Shown piece by piece: positions 20,781 to 33,261 of a stretch of DNA of 64,000 nt. Every line of letters starts with the position of its first letter. Within the stretch, counting starts at the first letter, position 1. This DNA is from Datisca glomerata. Its lineage: Eukaryota > Streptophyta > Magnoliopsida > Cucurbitales > Datiscaceae. The stretch lies in contig QANY01006190.1 of the NCBI GenBank assembly GCA_003255025.1, positions 286,317 through 350,316 of the forward strand, in the 5' to 3' direction. A program made the position numbers and the translations under genes. The notes under the pieces were generated by a model. That model was not told where the DNA came from. It ran no database searches and saw only the letters and a list, made by a program, of their open reading frames with translations.

Positions 20781-22462
20781 CTTTTAATAACCAAAATAGA
20801 AATCACCTAAACCCGAAAAAACTCTAGGTCGACTTATAATTTGAGTTAGAAAAAGGATTGGATTGGCTATAGAGATATGTCTTTTTACTTCTAAACTAAC
20901 ATATTGTTAACAGAATGAACTTAATTATCATTTTTTAAAATAAAGAAATGTGTATCTGTGTCATTTAGGCAAACGGTAAGAGATGTCAAATGAATTTTTT
21001 TTTCTATTATATAACTGAAGGAGAGTGCGGGGAAGTTATGTTTTGGTGGAAAGTAATGTAAGAAGATGCAAGAAATCGTTAAAAAATCTACCCAAACAAG
21101 GACTATATATATATAATCGAGTTCAAGTTTTACTTTTGTATAATGTCCAATTTTTTTTTGTAATTTGCACATATGGCCGAAATGGAGAAGAGAAAAATCA
21201 GGTAGTTAAGATTCTCTTTATTATTTTACATTTATGCCCTTATTATAATTGTTATGTTTTAGGTTTTTTCCTTCTTTTTCGCGTCTTTCTATGGCTTCCA
21301 CTGATGCAGTTTTAGAGCTTTGTTGATTTGAGTTTTCATCTTCATCTCTATCTCTATTTGTCTTGTTCTGAAAATTCTAAAACTATAATAGAGAGTTTTA
21401 TTTGAACTGAGTTTGGTTATATTATTAATAAATTAGAATAGTTTATTCGAAGTTGGGTTTTTTTTGGTGAACTTTGCGAATTTATCTTCATCCTCTGTAG
21501 AAGTTTATACGGAATCGATCAACAATTGAAATCAAGTATATTAATCTTCCTTCCCTTTTTCATGTAACAATTCTCTTCCTCCCTCTATTTCTTATTTTCA
21601 AGCGAGAGGAATGAAGAAGGAGGATGGGCCGGGCTTGGGTGTGGGAAGGGTATTGTACCAGATGATATATAAAAATATATTATAAATATATTACGATATA
21701 CTGATAGTATGTAAGAATATATTATATGTATACTATGATATACTGATAGTATATTAGAATATACTACGGTAAATATGCATAATACAGTATATTATTATAG
21801 ACCATATAATATATATCTATAAACTACGTAATATTTTTACGCTGGGGTTGTTAAGCGAATAACATTTTACGTTGGGGTGGTTACGCGAATAAGGTCCATT
21901 ATTATTGAGGGCAATCTCATCTATTTACTGTATTTTTTAAGTTTTAAAGATGAGATATTATAAAATTCGGCTATTTATGTAAATTACAACTTGTTGGATA
22001 ATTTTTTCATTTATTTTGATATAGTAGCCTACTTGCCTAATTGAGTTTATATATAATAGAAAGCATATTGTTTCTCATGAAGCCCAAAACTAAAAATGAA
22101 TAATGGAATTAAAATAGCAAGCAAGAAAACTAATTTTTTTCGGTACTTATATATTAATATTATACATGTCACAAACATGATATAATCAAGAGCGTTTAAC
22201 ATTGAGAAAAAGTACATTATTAATATTCTTACGTTATCATACATCACTGGCAATTTAATATGACATCTATGATAAGAAGAGGTGGCTTAATTAACTGATT
22301 AAACGCTCACCTTCATAGCTTATAATAGATTTTAAGTTCACATATTTCACGCCCTATCTACCGTCCAAATTATGTCGTGTTAACACGACACACACAATTC
22401 TTCTTATTTCTTAGAAATCTATTTATTTTTTAAAGTTCTTGTGTCTTTTTTAATTTAATTTG
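20781..22462. other. AT-rich intergenic region with short local repeats
   Basis: No gene is supported. Two repeats are visible. A roughly 42-base unit containing atactgatagtat is present twice at about 21695-21775. A roughly 33-base unit (tttacg.tgggg.tg.tta.gcgaataa) is present twice at 21832-21896. The region from about 22300 to 22462 is the 3' flank, and probably the 3' UTR, of the expansin gene. Confidence 0.5.
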
Positions 22463-24750
22463 TCACAAGTAATTAACCAAAGATCTATAAGTTACATCAG
22501 CGACCCACCCATTTGGAATAACATTTGTGGCCACTAGGGTTTGGCCTGAATACTGAGAGGTTAATCTAATAGAGAATGGAGGGTTTAATTCTGCACCAGC
22601 ATCAAGTTTCCACACTGCACCCCATGATTGTTGCATGGACCTCCATTCATCTGATGAATTTTCCTTTAAATCAACGGTGGTAAGATCACCATCTCCTTCT
22701 TGAAACTCAATTACTATAGCAAAGTAGCTTGGGTTTGAACCTGGGTCTACATGGAATGCTAATGTCTTCCTTGAATAATCACATGCCACACTGAAATAGG
22801 CCCAAAAATTTGTACAAATTAAAGAGCTTGCCTTAGAAAACTCATTTACTCTAATTAAGAACTACTTATGAAGCGGCTAGTGTGATTAGAACTAACGACC
22901 AGACACGTTATATCTGTATAAATTGTCTCGATTGTTTAATCTTTTTTAGTTGTTCTAAAATGGGGTTCAATTTTCTACTTTGAAACTATTATAATTTACT
23001 TTGTCAAAACATATATTTCAAATTCTGCTTTGAAATTATAGCTAATCTACTTTGTCTATATATATATAGTTAATCTAATTTGCGTCAGTGAGAGTAGGTT
23101 TTGTCTTTATTTTTTGCTTTTGACAATATATGGGTTAGAAAAACTGGAACAATTTTTTTCTTATCAAAATTACTTTTCTAGAAGCAAAATTGCTTTTGGG
23201 GAGTATATTAAAATGGTATTCATTGTGTTTGAAACAAAGCCACAGCAAAAATATAAATTACAACTTGAGCTTTGTTTAGCGAATATAATTAGGATATTCA
23301 CTAATCTATACATTGTTTAATAAATTATATTAAGCTTCTCTTGTTAGTTTCGTGTGTTAAATGACTTTTGTGATAAATCCTTTGTTGAAATGGAAAAGAT
23401 AACATGTTCATTTATAGACAATTTAAAAAAGGAAGTACTGCAAAAATGGTTCCTTTCCTAGCTCAAGTTACAAAAATGTCCAGAATTATTTTTCAAAAAT
23501 GACCAAAATATGGTAAATAATATATTTACCACTGTGTAAGTTTGGAAATATATTATTTATTACGGTAAATTTCGGTCATTTTTGCAAATAAAAAAAATTT
23601 CGGCTATTTTTGCAACTCCACTCTTCAAACCTGTCTTTTCCTGTTATTTTCCCTTTAAAAAATATAATATTTATTGTAAGAGGTCAAATTTAACGATATC
23701 ATTATGATTTAAAAGAGTACATGAACATAAGAAAATTCATATAAGTAATTAGTGTTCGCCGAACGCGTTAAAATGATTACCGTGCATATCGAATATGCAA
23801 GACTCCGGCATCACGTAGATTATCTTCTTCACCACGAAGAGCCATGGCACCAAATGCAGTTCCACTTAAGTCAAAATGAGCAGATTCGGAAGCACAAGGG
23901 CCACCGGGGCAGAAATCTGTGATCACTACTCTCACTGGTTTTCCAGAACAAGATGGATTTTTGGTACATTTGACCTTCATTGTAAGGTAAAAACACAAAT
24001 ATTTGCATTAAAAATTATACATATTATTTTAATTGTATTTTAAGAAAAAGTCAAACAAACTTTGTTCTCTATTATAACAGGGTCAAGTAGTAAAAAGTCA
24101 ACGAGAATGAGGTACTTTGAACTTTGTACCATTTCAAATGGTTTTTTTAGTATTACATAAGTCACCAATATTTATGCTTGAAGTTATATATATAGTTATG
24201 TAGAATTCATAAAAATAATAGCGAAAACAATAAGCTCATACACTTACTCTTCTTTGATATTATTGTATGAAAAACCTCATATTGTTATTTTTTGTATAAA
24301 AAATGGGTAGAAGGAAAGGTTGACCCTACTACCTGATAAAAAACATTGCGTGCATCCGTCATTGCGTCGATGTCCCCTCCATATAGTCATTACTACTATA
24401 ATGTATATAAGTTTATCTCTTTCCAAGTCATTATAATTAAACAAAGTAACAAACATAAGAAAATACGTTTTAAACTTTGAAGTTGCAGTCTCACACTACT
24501 GACGTTGTCATGTAACAATGGCACAGAGCAGCTTACTTAATTAGTTATGCAATGTGTAGCTATCAAAATTAAAATCACTAAGGAAAGGTAACATATAGCT
24601 AGCTAGTACCTGATAGCAAGCTCCACATTCCTTGCCAGATTTGTAGAGAGAAGGGCCTATTCCAGTTATCAATGAAGTGAATGGAGGCTTTGATACTGCA
24701 TCCCCATACCCACAAGAGCCTCCTACATGTCATCATTCACTCCATCAGCC

Positions 24751-24796
<46 letters not shown>

Positions 24797-24994
24797 ATTA
24801 AGCATACCATCACTACCAGCACCATCAGGGCTGCCATACCAAGTAGCGCCAGCAGATGACCAATGAGTAGCAACAGTTGACAAGTTTAAGAATTTCTTTG
24901 GCATAAAACAATTACACTTATCAAAGTCCCATACTAAAGCTATCAAATATAATACCAAGAAACCACGTACTGATAATATCTCACCACTATCCAT
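22463..24994 (-). CDS. Beta-expansin, four exons, 273 residues
   Basis: A secreted cell-wall-loosening protein of the expansin B family; it acts non-enzymatically on wall polymers at acid pH. Exons: 24994-24808, 24722-24610, 23974-23781 and 22790-22463, all with GT-AG borders, closing to 822 bases. A hydrophobic N-terminal segment ([14 protein letters not shown], residues 11-24) acts as signal peptide. The double-psi beta-barrel domain starts at [19 protein letters not shown]. It has the HFD signature at 133-135 and cysteines at 66, 95, 98, 103, 109, 122 and 127. The C-terminal cellulose-binding-like domain holds the conserved tryptophans (SWGAVW, PNGW) and ends in TYRSLVNYL. Length fits the family (about 265-280). 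Intron 1 is only 85 bases and mostly (CT)n; intron 3 holds a MITE. The short EXPB-type insert between HFD and the second domain and the missing alpha-expansin sequence argue for the B class. No frame damage is seen. Confidence 0.93.
23439..23613. repeat. Foldback MITE in expansin intron 3
   Basis: The sequence is an imperfect palindrome. The left end is tgcaaaaatgg and the right end atttttgca. Inside, 'caaaaatgaccaaaatatgg' on the left complements 'ttacggtaaatttcggtcatttttg' on the right. A related palindrome lies upstream of the resistance gene at about 53560-53690. Termini and target duplication could not be fixed. Confidence 0.5.
24756..24794 (+). repeat. (GA)n microsatellite within expansin intron 1
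   Basis: Nineteen or so GA units. On the coding strand it is a (CT)n tract filling nearly half of the 85-base intron, between donor GTATGC and acceptor ACATGTAG. It probably serves as the polypyrimidine-rich part of the intron. Confidence 0.9.
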
Positions 24995-25030
24995 TTCTCA
25001 CTCAGTCACTTAGGCTTTACACTACTTCCC

Positions 25031-25033
<3 letters not shown>

Positions 25034-25067
<34 letters not shown>

Positions 25068-25129
25068 NNNNNNNNNNNNNNNNNNNNNNNNNNNNNNNNN
25101 NNNNNNNNNNNNNNNNNNNNNNNNNNNNN

Positions 25130-25186
<57 letters not shown>
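25034..25186. repeat. (CT)n microsatellite with assembly gap, expansin 5' leader
   Basis: CT repeats run at 25034-25067 and 25130-25186, separated by 62 N at 25068-25129. On the gene strand this is (GA)n, between the TATA box at 25234-25243 and the ATG at 24994. It thus makes up most of the predicted 5' untranslated leader. The real length is unknown because the gap lies inside the repeat. Confidence 0.9.
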
Positions 25187-25190
<4 letters not shown>

Positions 25191-25233
25191 AGACTATGAT
25201 TTTACACATTTGGAAAGCAAACCTACTAGCATC

Positions 25234-25243
25234 TATTTATATA
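25234..25243 (-). promoter_or_regulatory. TATA box of the expansin gene
   Basis: The minus strand reads TATATAAATA, a near-ideal plant TATA box, about 240 bases before the start codon. A start site near 25205 would put the whole GA repeat in the leader. Confidence 0.6.
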
Positions 25244-27080
25244 GTAAAAAATCATGTGAACTCATTTGATCAATTCATGTATTTCACATTTTCTTTGATG
25301 TAATTAAGTCACTGTGTTTTTCCTTTGTGTCTAAATTCAATATTAATGACCTTACTTTTTGGCCACCATACATTATTTCAACTCAAATTGAGCTGACTAT
25401 AATATCTAACCATACATTTAAATCATTTCAAAAAAATTTCTACAAAGTAAAGTTAGTTTAATACCCCAATAGGAGCGAAAAATAAAAATGAAATTATATA
25501 AAATATGGTTGCAATAAAGAGGAATTAATCGTCCTTCAACATTATTATTCATGAGAAGAGTAATGGTTATGTAGCATCATCAATTCATCATGTTATGTGT
25601 TAGAAATCTAGGATTAGCAAGTATCATGATAAATATGTTAGAAATGATAAATATACATAACACTGCAAATGAAATGAGAACGCATGTATTTTATAATTAA
25701 AATTCTACTTTTCTGTGTACACGATGAGGGTTAAATTTTGTTTTTCTTGTTTGTATAAATATTATACGTGATGTGAGATTAATTACATTATTAATAATTA
25801 CGAGCATCCTAATACTTCATGAATATTTTCAGCTTACCTATTTTGAGTTGATCCTATAGTACCCACCTGATGCTCGAATACCATATATTAATTCCATGAA
25901 TGATCTATGTCTCTACCGTCACTGATTTAATACCATAATTTGTATTTTAACAGTATAAAATTATATAAAAATGTCCCTCCCAAGGCACAGTTGGTTAAAT
26001 TAACATATGTAATGGAGACAGATTTGGGTTATGATTGCCGCTCCAGTTTGTTTTTTCTTCTTCTCCCCTCTTCTTTTTTTTTCTTAATTCCCTAACTTCT
26101 AAAATAGAGTTTTAAAAGGCTATTGCTTGAATTATATTAAATTATTTATAGAATCCCTTTAGTTAAAAGTTTCAGAAAATTATTCTAATTGATAGATGCT
26201 TTGTCGGTAGTATTGGGTCCCATATATGATCTTTAATTCTAATATTCTAATTAGCATTTATAATAATAAAAGAAAATTGCCATGGACCCTGCCGTTGATG
26301 GAGGTTATTTGGTCGTTAATCCCTCATAATTCTCCTAATTATTTACGTCAATTTTTTCAACCATTTAATAATCCAGCGGCTGATAATCCATGCTGAGTTC
26401 AATCAAATATTATGGGGATTATGTTTTTGTGGTTGTAGTTTTGATTTGTATGGACATTATTACAATATTAATTTTTAATGTTGTATTCAAGGAAGAATTT
26501 TGGCTTTATTTACGTAAATTCTTGTGGAAAAAAGATTTATAAGAATCTTTAATGAGAGTGAAATCTTACCCACCATATCTTATTATCTTCATCATCTTAC
26601 TTTTGCTCCACGAACTTTTCATTATGAATTAATTAATCGCTAATCTGGTTCGTTAATAATATTTAAATCCGAGTTCGTGCTTAATTTCTGCAAAAATGAG
26701 ACTATTAACATTGTACTTTAACAAAGTCATTAACTATATGGGCTATGAGTTATGTAATCTTAGCAAAAAGTACTTCATTTTCTATGTCACCAAAAAATAT
26801 GTAACGAGAATTAATTAATATAATAGATGACTTGAATTCACAAATTAAATGGATATTGATTTTTTTTTGTGCAAATAAATCAGTAAGTATGCCAAGACAT
26901 GAATGTTGATCTTGAAAGTGAGTTCAATTATGCATCTAAATCGTCATAAATGTCCCTATCAATTATTTTGCCAAGTAATGTGAATATTTAATTTTTTTTT
27001 TGTTAATATACATTATAATTTAATGAGAGAAGTTAAGTTACAACTGTCGGAATTCATTCCCTTGAGTAATAAGTAACAGA
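25244..27080. other. AT-rich intergenic region upstream of expansin
   Basis: No gene is visible. A weak tRNA-derived SINE-like stretch is at about 25970-26090: ggcacagttggttaa resembles an A box, gggttatgattgcc a degraded B box, and a T-rich run follows. Otherwise only AT-rich sequence is seen, which may include expansin promoter elements that I cannot identify. Confidence 0.35.
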
Positions 27081-27094
27081 AAACTTAAATCTCT

Positions 27095-28512
27095 TATGCA
27101 GGTTGACAAAATCATAAAGAGAGTAAAGGTTTAGGAAAATAAGTTCCTCACTTATGGAGGTGGTTTGAAACTTATCAAATCGATTCTTGTTGTCATCCAA
27201 GGGTACCGGGCAAGTCTCTTTATTTTACCCAAAACTGTCATGAAGAAAATCACTTCTGCATTGAGGAATTATCTTTGGACAGGTAGTACTCATAAAGCTC
27301 AGGGAGCTAAGGTCCCTTGGGATCTGGTTTGTGCTGCTAAAGATGAGGGCGGCTTAGGGATTAGAAATCTCGGTGTGTGGAATATTGCTGCACTTACTAA
27401 ACACTTATGGAATTTGGTTATCAATGTCAAAGACTCTCTTAGGGTAGCTTGGTGCAAGCATAACTTGTTGGAAAAGCACTCTATATTTACTGTTAAAATA
27501 TCTGCAGATCCGTCATGGTCGTGGAGAAAACTCTTGAAGATTAGAGACAAACTTTCAAGCATATGCACTGTAAGAATTGGAGATGGTACTAGTATTGCTC
27601 TATTTACAGAGCCTTGGCATCCCAGGGGTATTCTTTTCAAATAGGGTGGCATTAATATGGTGACTAGTTCTGGCATGGAGCTTAATGCTCCTCTTTCTGC
27701 CCTACCGTGTAAAGGTAGATGGATTTCTGGACATAATTTGCACTGGCTTTCAAACTGGGGTTTCAGACTCGATACACTGCTCCGGCCCATTGATGCTCAT
27801 CAGGATACTTGGTTTTGGTATACTGCTTCTAATGGTTATTTTTCTATTAGTTGCACTTACTCTCACCTTGTTCAGCATAAGGATAAGGTTACTTGGGCAA
27901 AATTGGTGTGGAGTTCAGGACATACCCCTAAGTGTTCTCTTATTGCATGTCTCAATAAATTGAATACCAGGGACATGATCATCAGATGGTGTCCTACTTC
28001 CACTACTGGCTGTGTTTTTTGTACTAGGGGCTCTGAATCTGTTGCTCATTTATTCTGTGATTGTCCTCATGCTAGACACATTTTATCTCAGTCACTAAAC
28101 AGACTCAATCTTCATTGTCCTGCTACAAATTGGGAGGACTTCCAACATTGGTTTTTGAATCACTCGGGTGGCCTATTGTCAAGATTACTCTTTGCATTCT
28201 TTTTCCTGTATACATTTATTGTATTTGTATTCAAAGAAACAGGATAATCTTTGTTGGTAAAATTTTAGATTCCTCTTTAATTATTCTTAAGACCTCTAGG
28301 ATGATTAGGGAGAGATTACTTTTTCTTAGAGATTCTAGGAAATGGACTCTAGACACGAATTTTACTTGATTTGTTATCATAATTTTTAGGATTTTGTTCT
28401 TTGTGCTTCCTTGTTCCATAAGAAAGGGTTTAGGTTTTTCCTGGAGTATATCCCTTGTATTGTATATTTTATGTTTTATTTGGTTAATAAAATTTAACTT
28501 TGACAAAAAAAA
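27095..28512 (+). mobile_element. 5'-truncated L1-type LINE with target duplication
   Basis: The C-terminal end of a plant LINE ORF2, followed by a poly(A) run at 28505-28512. A 14-bp direct repeat, aaacttaaatctct, flanks it exactly (27081-27094 and 28513-28526), the mark of target-primed reverse transcription. Coding sense is in one frame from 27165 to 27644, an in-frame TAG, then 27657-28247 in the same frame. A frameshift near 28190 moves the last segment to the frame ending at 28369. Recognisable parts are the RT C-terminal YLWTGS...PWDLVCAAKDEGGLGIRNL region and a zf-RVT domain (WSSGHTPKCS, then CVFC and HLFCDCPHAR). Only about 1.4 kb of an element of several kb inserted, so it was dead on arrival. 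Confidence 0.85.
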
Positions 28513-28686
28513 AAACTTAAATCTCTGGGTCACTGGAATTTTCCCTTATGAAAATCTAGTTGGTTATACATCTCTAATCTCTTTGTGTTTCTTTTTTGTG
28601 GGAGTGGGATATCATATGATACTTGAAAAAAGATTTCTATACATAGGACATATTAGTGAAGTAAACATGAGTATGCCATATTTGGG

Positions 28687-29185
28687 TAGGAGTGCATAAA
28701 AACCAACCAAACTGATCAAACCGAACCGAACCGAATTGAAATAATAAGTTTGTTTAGTTTTTAGTTAACTGTGGTCAGTTCGGTCTTGGATTTAAGAAAA
28801 AGTGAATTTTTAGTACGGTCTAAATTTTTCTTACATTTTGGACTGAACTGACAGGACCAACCTTTTATCCTCCTCATGTATATAATATATTTATTTTCTC
28901 ACATTTCTCACATTTCTTATTTCTCTCATTTCTCTCATTTTCATTTGTTTCATCCTCTTTCTTTAATGTTTAGTTTGTATGTCAATTGTGAGTTTTTATC
29001 GTAATACATGAAAAACTTAAAACTTTTTGAAATATGTAAAACCTGAAAGAACTAGCCTATCATTTGCAGTCCAGTCAGGTCAGTTTATAAACACATAACT
29101 GGCCAGTTCAGTCTACATTATGGCAAGCTCGTGAATTTTAGCTCGGTCCATTTGCTACTAAAAACTGGATCAAATTGACCATGCC
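28687..29185. repeat. Old hAT-like MITE related to the 59858 element
   Basis: The left part (taggagtgcataaaaacc, then aaccgaaccgaaccgaa) and the right part (gctcggtcc ... tgaccatgcccaag) resemble a diverged version of the TAGGGGTGTTCA...TGAACACCCCTA element at 59858-60223. Internal AACCGAAC/GTTCGG words are shared. The ends have decayed and no target duplication is recognised. Confidence 0.35.
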
Positions 29186-29960
29186 CAAGCCTATGCCCAA
29201 GCCTATATTTGGGGGACACCATTTTGGGGCCAAGGAAGAAGCAAATAGAGATGTCGAGATTATTTTTGTCAAAAATGTTTACTATCAGGGGAAGATCTAC
29301 TATAGACCTGGTGCCATGTGTCTCCCCTACCATCTCGCTTTTAGTTTTTTTTAATGTTTTGTTTTGTGTTGATTTGATTATTATATTTTATTAACATCAA
29401 AGAATAAATCTCAAACACTATTACTAAATAATTTTTTGAAAATTAAAATTTCTTTAAAACAAACAACTAGAGTGACTATTATATTCTTATGTCTAACATT
29501 GCTTTTAAACAAACATTTTAGATCTGTTACTATTTTTTGATTGAGTAAGCAAACATTGTTACTAGAAAATCAGTATTAGTCTTTCACACAAATACATAAT
29601 AAAATTAACCCATAAGACAAATTATTTAAATGATTTATATTTGACGTAGTCCACCAACCTATAAAATTTGGTTGACCATATATAATAGAGATATTCTTTT
29701 TCTTGTTTTTTTTAAAGTTACAATTTCCATGTGGATTGTGATAATACTACAACTTGAGCAAATGTTTTCATAGTAAAAGTTATTGGAAATAGTGGAACAC
29801 GTTTATATACAATGCTCTGGTCATAACCAAAATAGAAGAAAAATTATTGACTCAGAAAATTGTAGAACATAAAGTATGGATTGATTGAGACTCGTCGATA
29901 GTAATGTTCTAAAGACACAATTCTCCTTTCACAGTTTATTTGGAGATGACAAGTTATTGT
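29186..29960. other. AT-rich intergenic region, no feature seen
   Basis: Short open frames only, with no conserved protein sense and no clear repeat ends. Confidence 0.4.
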
Positions 29961-31048
29961 TAGTGGTGTAGCCACTTCTATAAGGGTGGGGTCAAGTGAT
30001 CATACTCAGAAAAAATTATTAATTTTTAGTATAGATTCTTTTTACCCTACTCAATTTTTAATTGTGACCCACTATGTTTTAAGTTTTAGTCTTTTATTTT
30101 CATTTTTAACCCTAAAAAATCTTGTTTTATCCCATCAACTAAAAACCCCATTATTCCTAAAAATCCTCAAATTTCCTCAAATCCTTAAATTTCTCAAAAT
30201 TCAGAAGCTCGTGACTGACCATCTATAAGCCACAAGCTCTCTCTGTCAACAGGGTCTTCTTCTTCAACGGGTCTTCTTCTTCACAACTCCCCTAAAATTA
30301 CACAAATAATTTTCTTGCAAAGAGAAAGCCAATCCACTTCTTCGCAAGCTCAGACTAAGGTGAGAGTTTCTTGTTCAATGAAATTCTACATTCTGTGTAA
30401 TTTGAACTCTCTGAGGTTGAAGGCCAATTTCTGTATACTAAAATTTTGTAAGAAAATCGTTTGTTGTAATTTTAGGGTTTTTGTACAGTTCCTAGCTTCT
30501 CCCCTTCTCCTCTCTCTTTGCATTTGTATCGGGGCTATTAGAAACACTTCCTAGGTTTTGAAATTTTACAGAAATTTATTTGTGTAATCTGAAATTTCTA
30601 AGCTACCAATTTCTGCTTATTGAAATTTTGCAAGAAAAATATTTGTGCACAAAGAGAGTTACTTTAATTTGGGTTTCTGATTGTCCATTTCAAGCACCAA
30701 AATTAAGTTTTATTAATCTCAAAGTTTTAATAAACATTTTCTTATGACACTCAAATTTAATTTAATTGTTCATAATCATTTTATAAGATTCTCATCAGTG
30801 ATTGACTTGGGATATTTAAGAAATTTTAACAATAATATTGAAGCTTAATTACTGCAAAAAGAACAGTCATACCTAAAATATTCATTTCTTTATGGTTAGA
30901 AGTCAGAACAATCAACTAATGTAGGCTAAAATAAAGAGGCTCGTGTCTGGTATTTAGAGCTGGCTAGTATAATGTACAGTATTCTAAATTGTCTATACTA
31001 GTGTTTTAGTTTCTGCTTAGTTCTAAATAAAAAGGAAAATGAGTAAAC
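29961..31048 (+). mobile_element. Possible hAT (Tip100-like) 5' end, truncated
   Basis: The start tagtggtgtagccac followed by aagggtggggtcaag resembles the cagtggcggagcca...gggggtc ends of plant Tip100-type hAT elements. A C/T-rich leader follows with a good splice donor (ctaaggtgagag, near 30360), as in the 5' untranslated exon of such transposases. No transposase coding is present. The copia LTR begins at 31049 and may have cut it. The call rests on terminal resemblance only. Confidence 0.35.
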
Positions 31049-33261
31049 TGTTGGAAAACACGGCGGTCATGCAGCAGAGGCGTGGTGGATTATTAAATTT
31101 TTTTATTAAAAATGAATATTTTTAAATAAAACAAAATAAGCGCGATGTAACGATTTTCAAAATAAAAACTTTTATTGAAGAATTCTTTTCAATCAGGGTC
31201 CATCATATATTTATATATTAAATCTAAGACATACATTTATAAGAATCATATAGATTTTGTAGTCTATATCAAACGTCATCGCAAACCAATGACCTTGCGT
31301 TCTTAGGAACAATGGACTTCGAGAGCCACGTCAAGATCTTCTAAGTCAATCCTCCAATACGCGAGGACTTGTGTGGGCACGTAGAATAATTCAACACATG
31401 AGATCTAGATATTTATTAAGATGGATTAATTTAGTGAGACAATCCCTTAAGAGAATACGATGATGATTCTTTCAGAATTTTTGATTAACTTTTAATCATA
31501 GAGAAAATCTAACCTGATAGTAATTGTGTTGTTTGATCTGACTTTCCAACTGTTCTCCCCTGGTTAACTGATGCTCCAAATGAGGCCAATAGAATAATAT
31601 CTATATATTTTCTAGATAATGACATATCAGATTTTTAAGGATAAACTGAAAATAATATTTAATTTCAAATTTACCATTACAGTGGGACCCCTGGAATTTG
31701 TACACAACTGTGGTGCCACACGGCAATGCAGTTGTCGTGAGCTATCACAGTGCCTCATGGCACAACTGTAGTGTCGTGTGGCACTACTATAGTTTCGTGT
31801 GGCACTACAGTATTACACCCCCACTACTACAATGTCACGTAACACTACAGTAGTTCATATCAATATCCGATTCTAAATCAATAATTGACACATGACAATT
31901 ACTACGAATTAAATATTTATTTAATGAGATAAATATTTGGATATCAGTACATTCAAAATTAACATATCTGAATATCCCTATCAACTAACTTATCTGGTAG
32001 TTCACAAATAACAGATTTTATTGATTCAAATTATTATCTAATAATAATATATAATTATCTAATTTCAAAAATTATATATTATGTCTCACTTATCGATAAT
32101 TAAAAAATTAATTGATATATATATACACATACATAATTCAATTAATTAATTCATAATTAATTAATCACACATAATTATCTCATAATTACGTACTTGCTCT
32201 AGAATAAAAAAATTTTTGCAAGTCAGTCATTTTCTCATGTCCTGAAATATTCACACCTTAGACTACATAGTACAGAGGTGACTTGGGACCATCAACCTAT
32301 AATCCTAAGCTCCAATAAATCAAATTATTAATAAAAACTTTAATTAAATAATCTTATTTATTAATTTCATTATTACTCCACTATAAATATGAAATTGCAC
32401 TATTAAATATTATAGAATGTATTTACAGAGTATTCTCGTGCAGTTCATTGATATAATCATTTCATGTAGTTCTGTCCTCCAATTATTTGTTCGTAAATTA
32501 GAGATAGTCAAAATTATCATTTTACCTTTCTAATGACCTCTTGATCCTTAAGTACCATTAATTCACTAGTGAATGATTAATTTATAATCGTATTATGAAT
32601 TTGAGCTCAATAACTATTCAGTTCTAGAATCAACACTTAAGGGAGTCGATATATGATCTGTTAGAAAAACTTGGATTCCAAATTTTGTAAGATCATGTTC
32701 CCAACCATACACATCATTGGCTCTCTAAAATAAAAGTCATTAGCTTATTTTACAAATAAACCTTAACGAGTAAATCAAAAGATCGAGTAAGCATGTATAG
32801 GAGTCTATGACTACTCAGAATTCAGACTGATCTACATATGAGTATCAGATTGACGTGTATTAAATCTTTATGATAAACAGTAAGTTAATAAAAATATTAA
32901 TTCACATCAGTCCTATCATATATAATCTTATTATATAAAGTACATTCACTAAGATTTCTATCCACAACAATGATCCAGATCTAGACCACATGCATTCATA
33001 ATACTTAGTGAACTGTATAAGCAACCATTCATTAAATATTTCATACTTTAATATGTTGTTGACAATTTCATTCATTATCTATGATCTTAATCTTCTCATA
33101 CTAATACAATATCATAGTCTCATTAATAAATATGAATTTTTCAGATATTCATATAAATTATTCAGCAATAATTTAAAAGAACAAAAATAAGAAAAATGTA
33201 ATTTGATTAAATTTCATATTAAAATATCAATACACATGCTTTGAGAGCATTACCCCCAACA
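31049..33261 (-). repeat. Ty1/copia LTR 1 (3' LTR)
   Basis: It starts TGTTGG and ends CCAACA on the plus strand, 2213 bases. It is followed at 33262 by the minus-strand polypurine tract (GGGCAAGTGAGAGA), so it is the 3' LTR of the minus-strand copy. It is homologous to 37173-39272. A block of short repeats built on 'cactacagtg' and 'gtgtggcac' lies at about 31680-31860 and is longer than in LTR 2. Confidence 0.8.

Noticed and set aside
24677..24859. Open frame with an Arg-Glu run
   Set aside because: It reads through the (GA)n microsatellite in expansin intron 1 on the wrong strand.
25034..25186. CT/GA array considered as CRISPR-like or satellite array
   Set aside because: It is a simple dinucleotide repeat with an assembly gap; no spacers, and CRISPR is not expected in a plant nucleus.
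27299..27790. 163-codon minus-strand frame
   Set aside because: Antisense shadow of the LINE ORF2, which has clear RT and zf-RVT motifs on the plus strand.
30315..30554. 79-codon frame after a good splice donor, possible gene start
   Set aside because: The donor lies inside the frame and no later coding exon exists before the copia LTR; more like a transposon leader.
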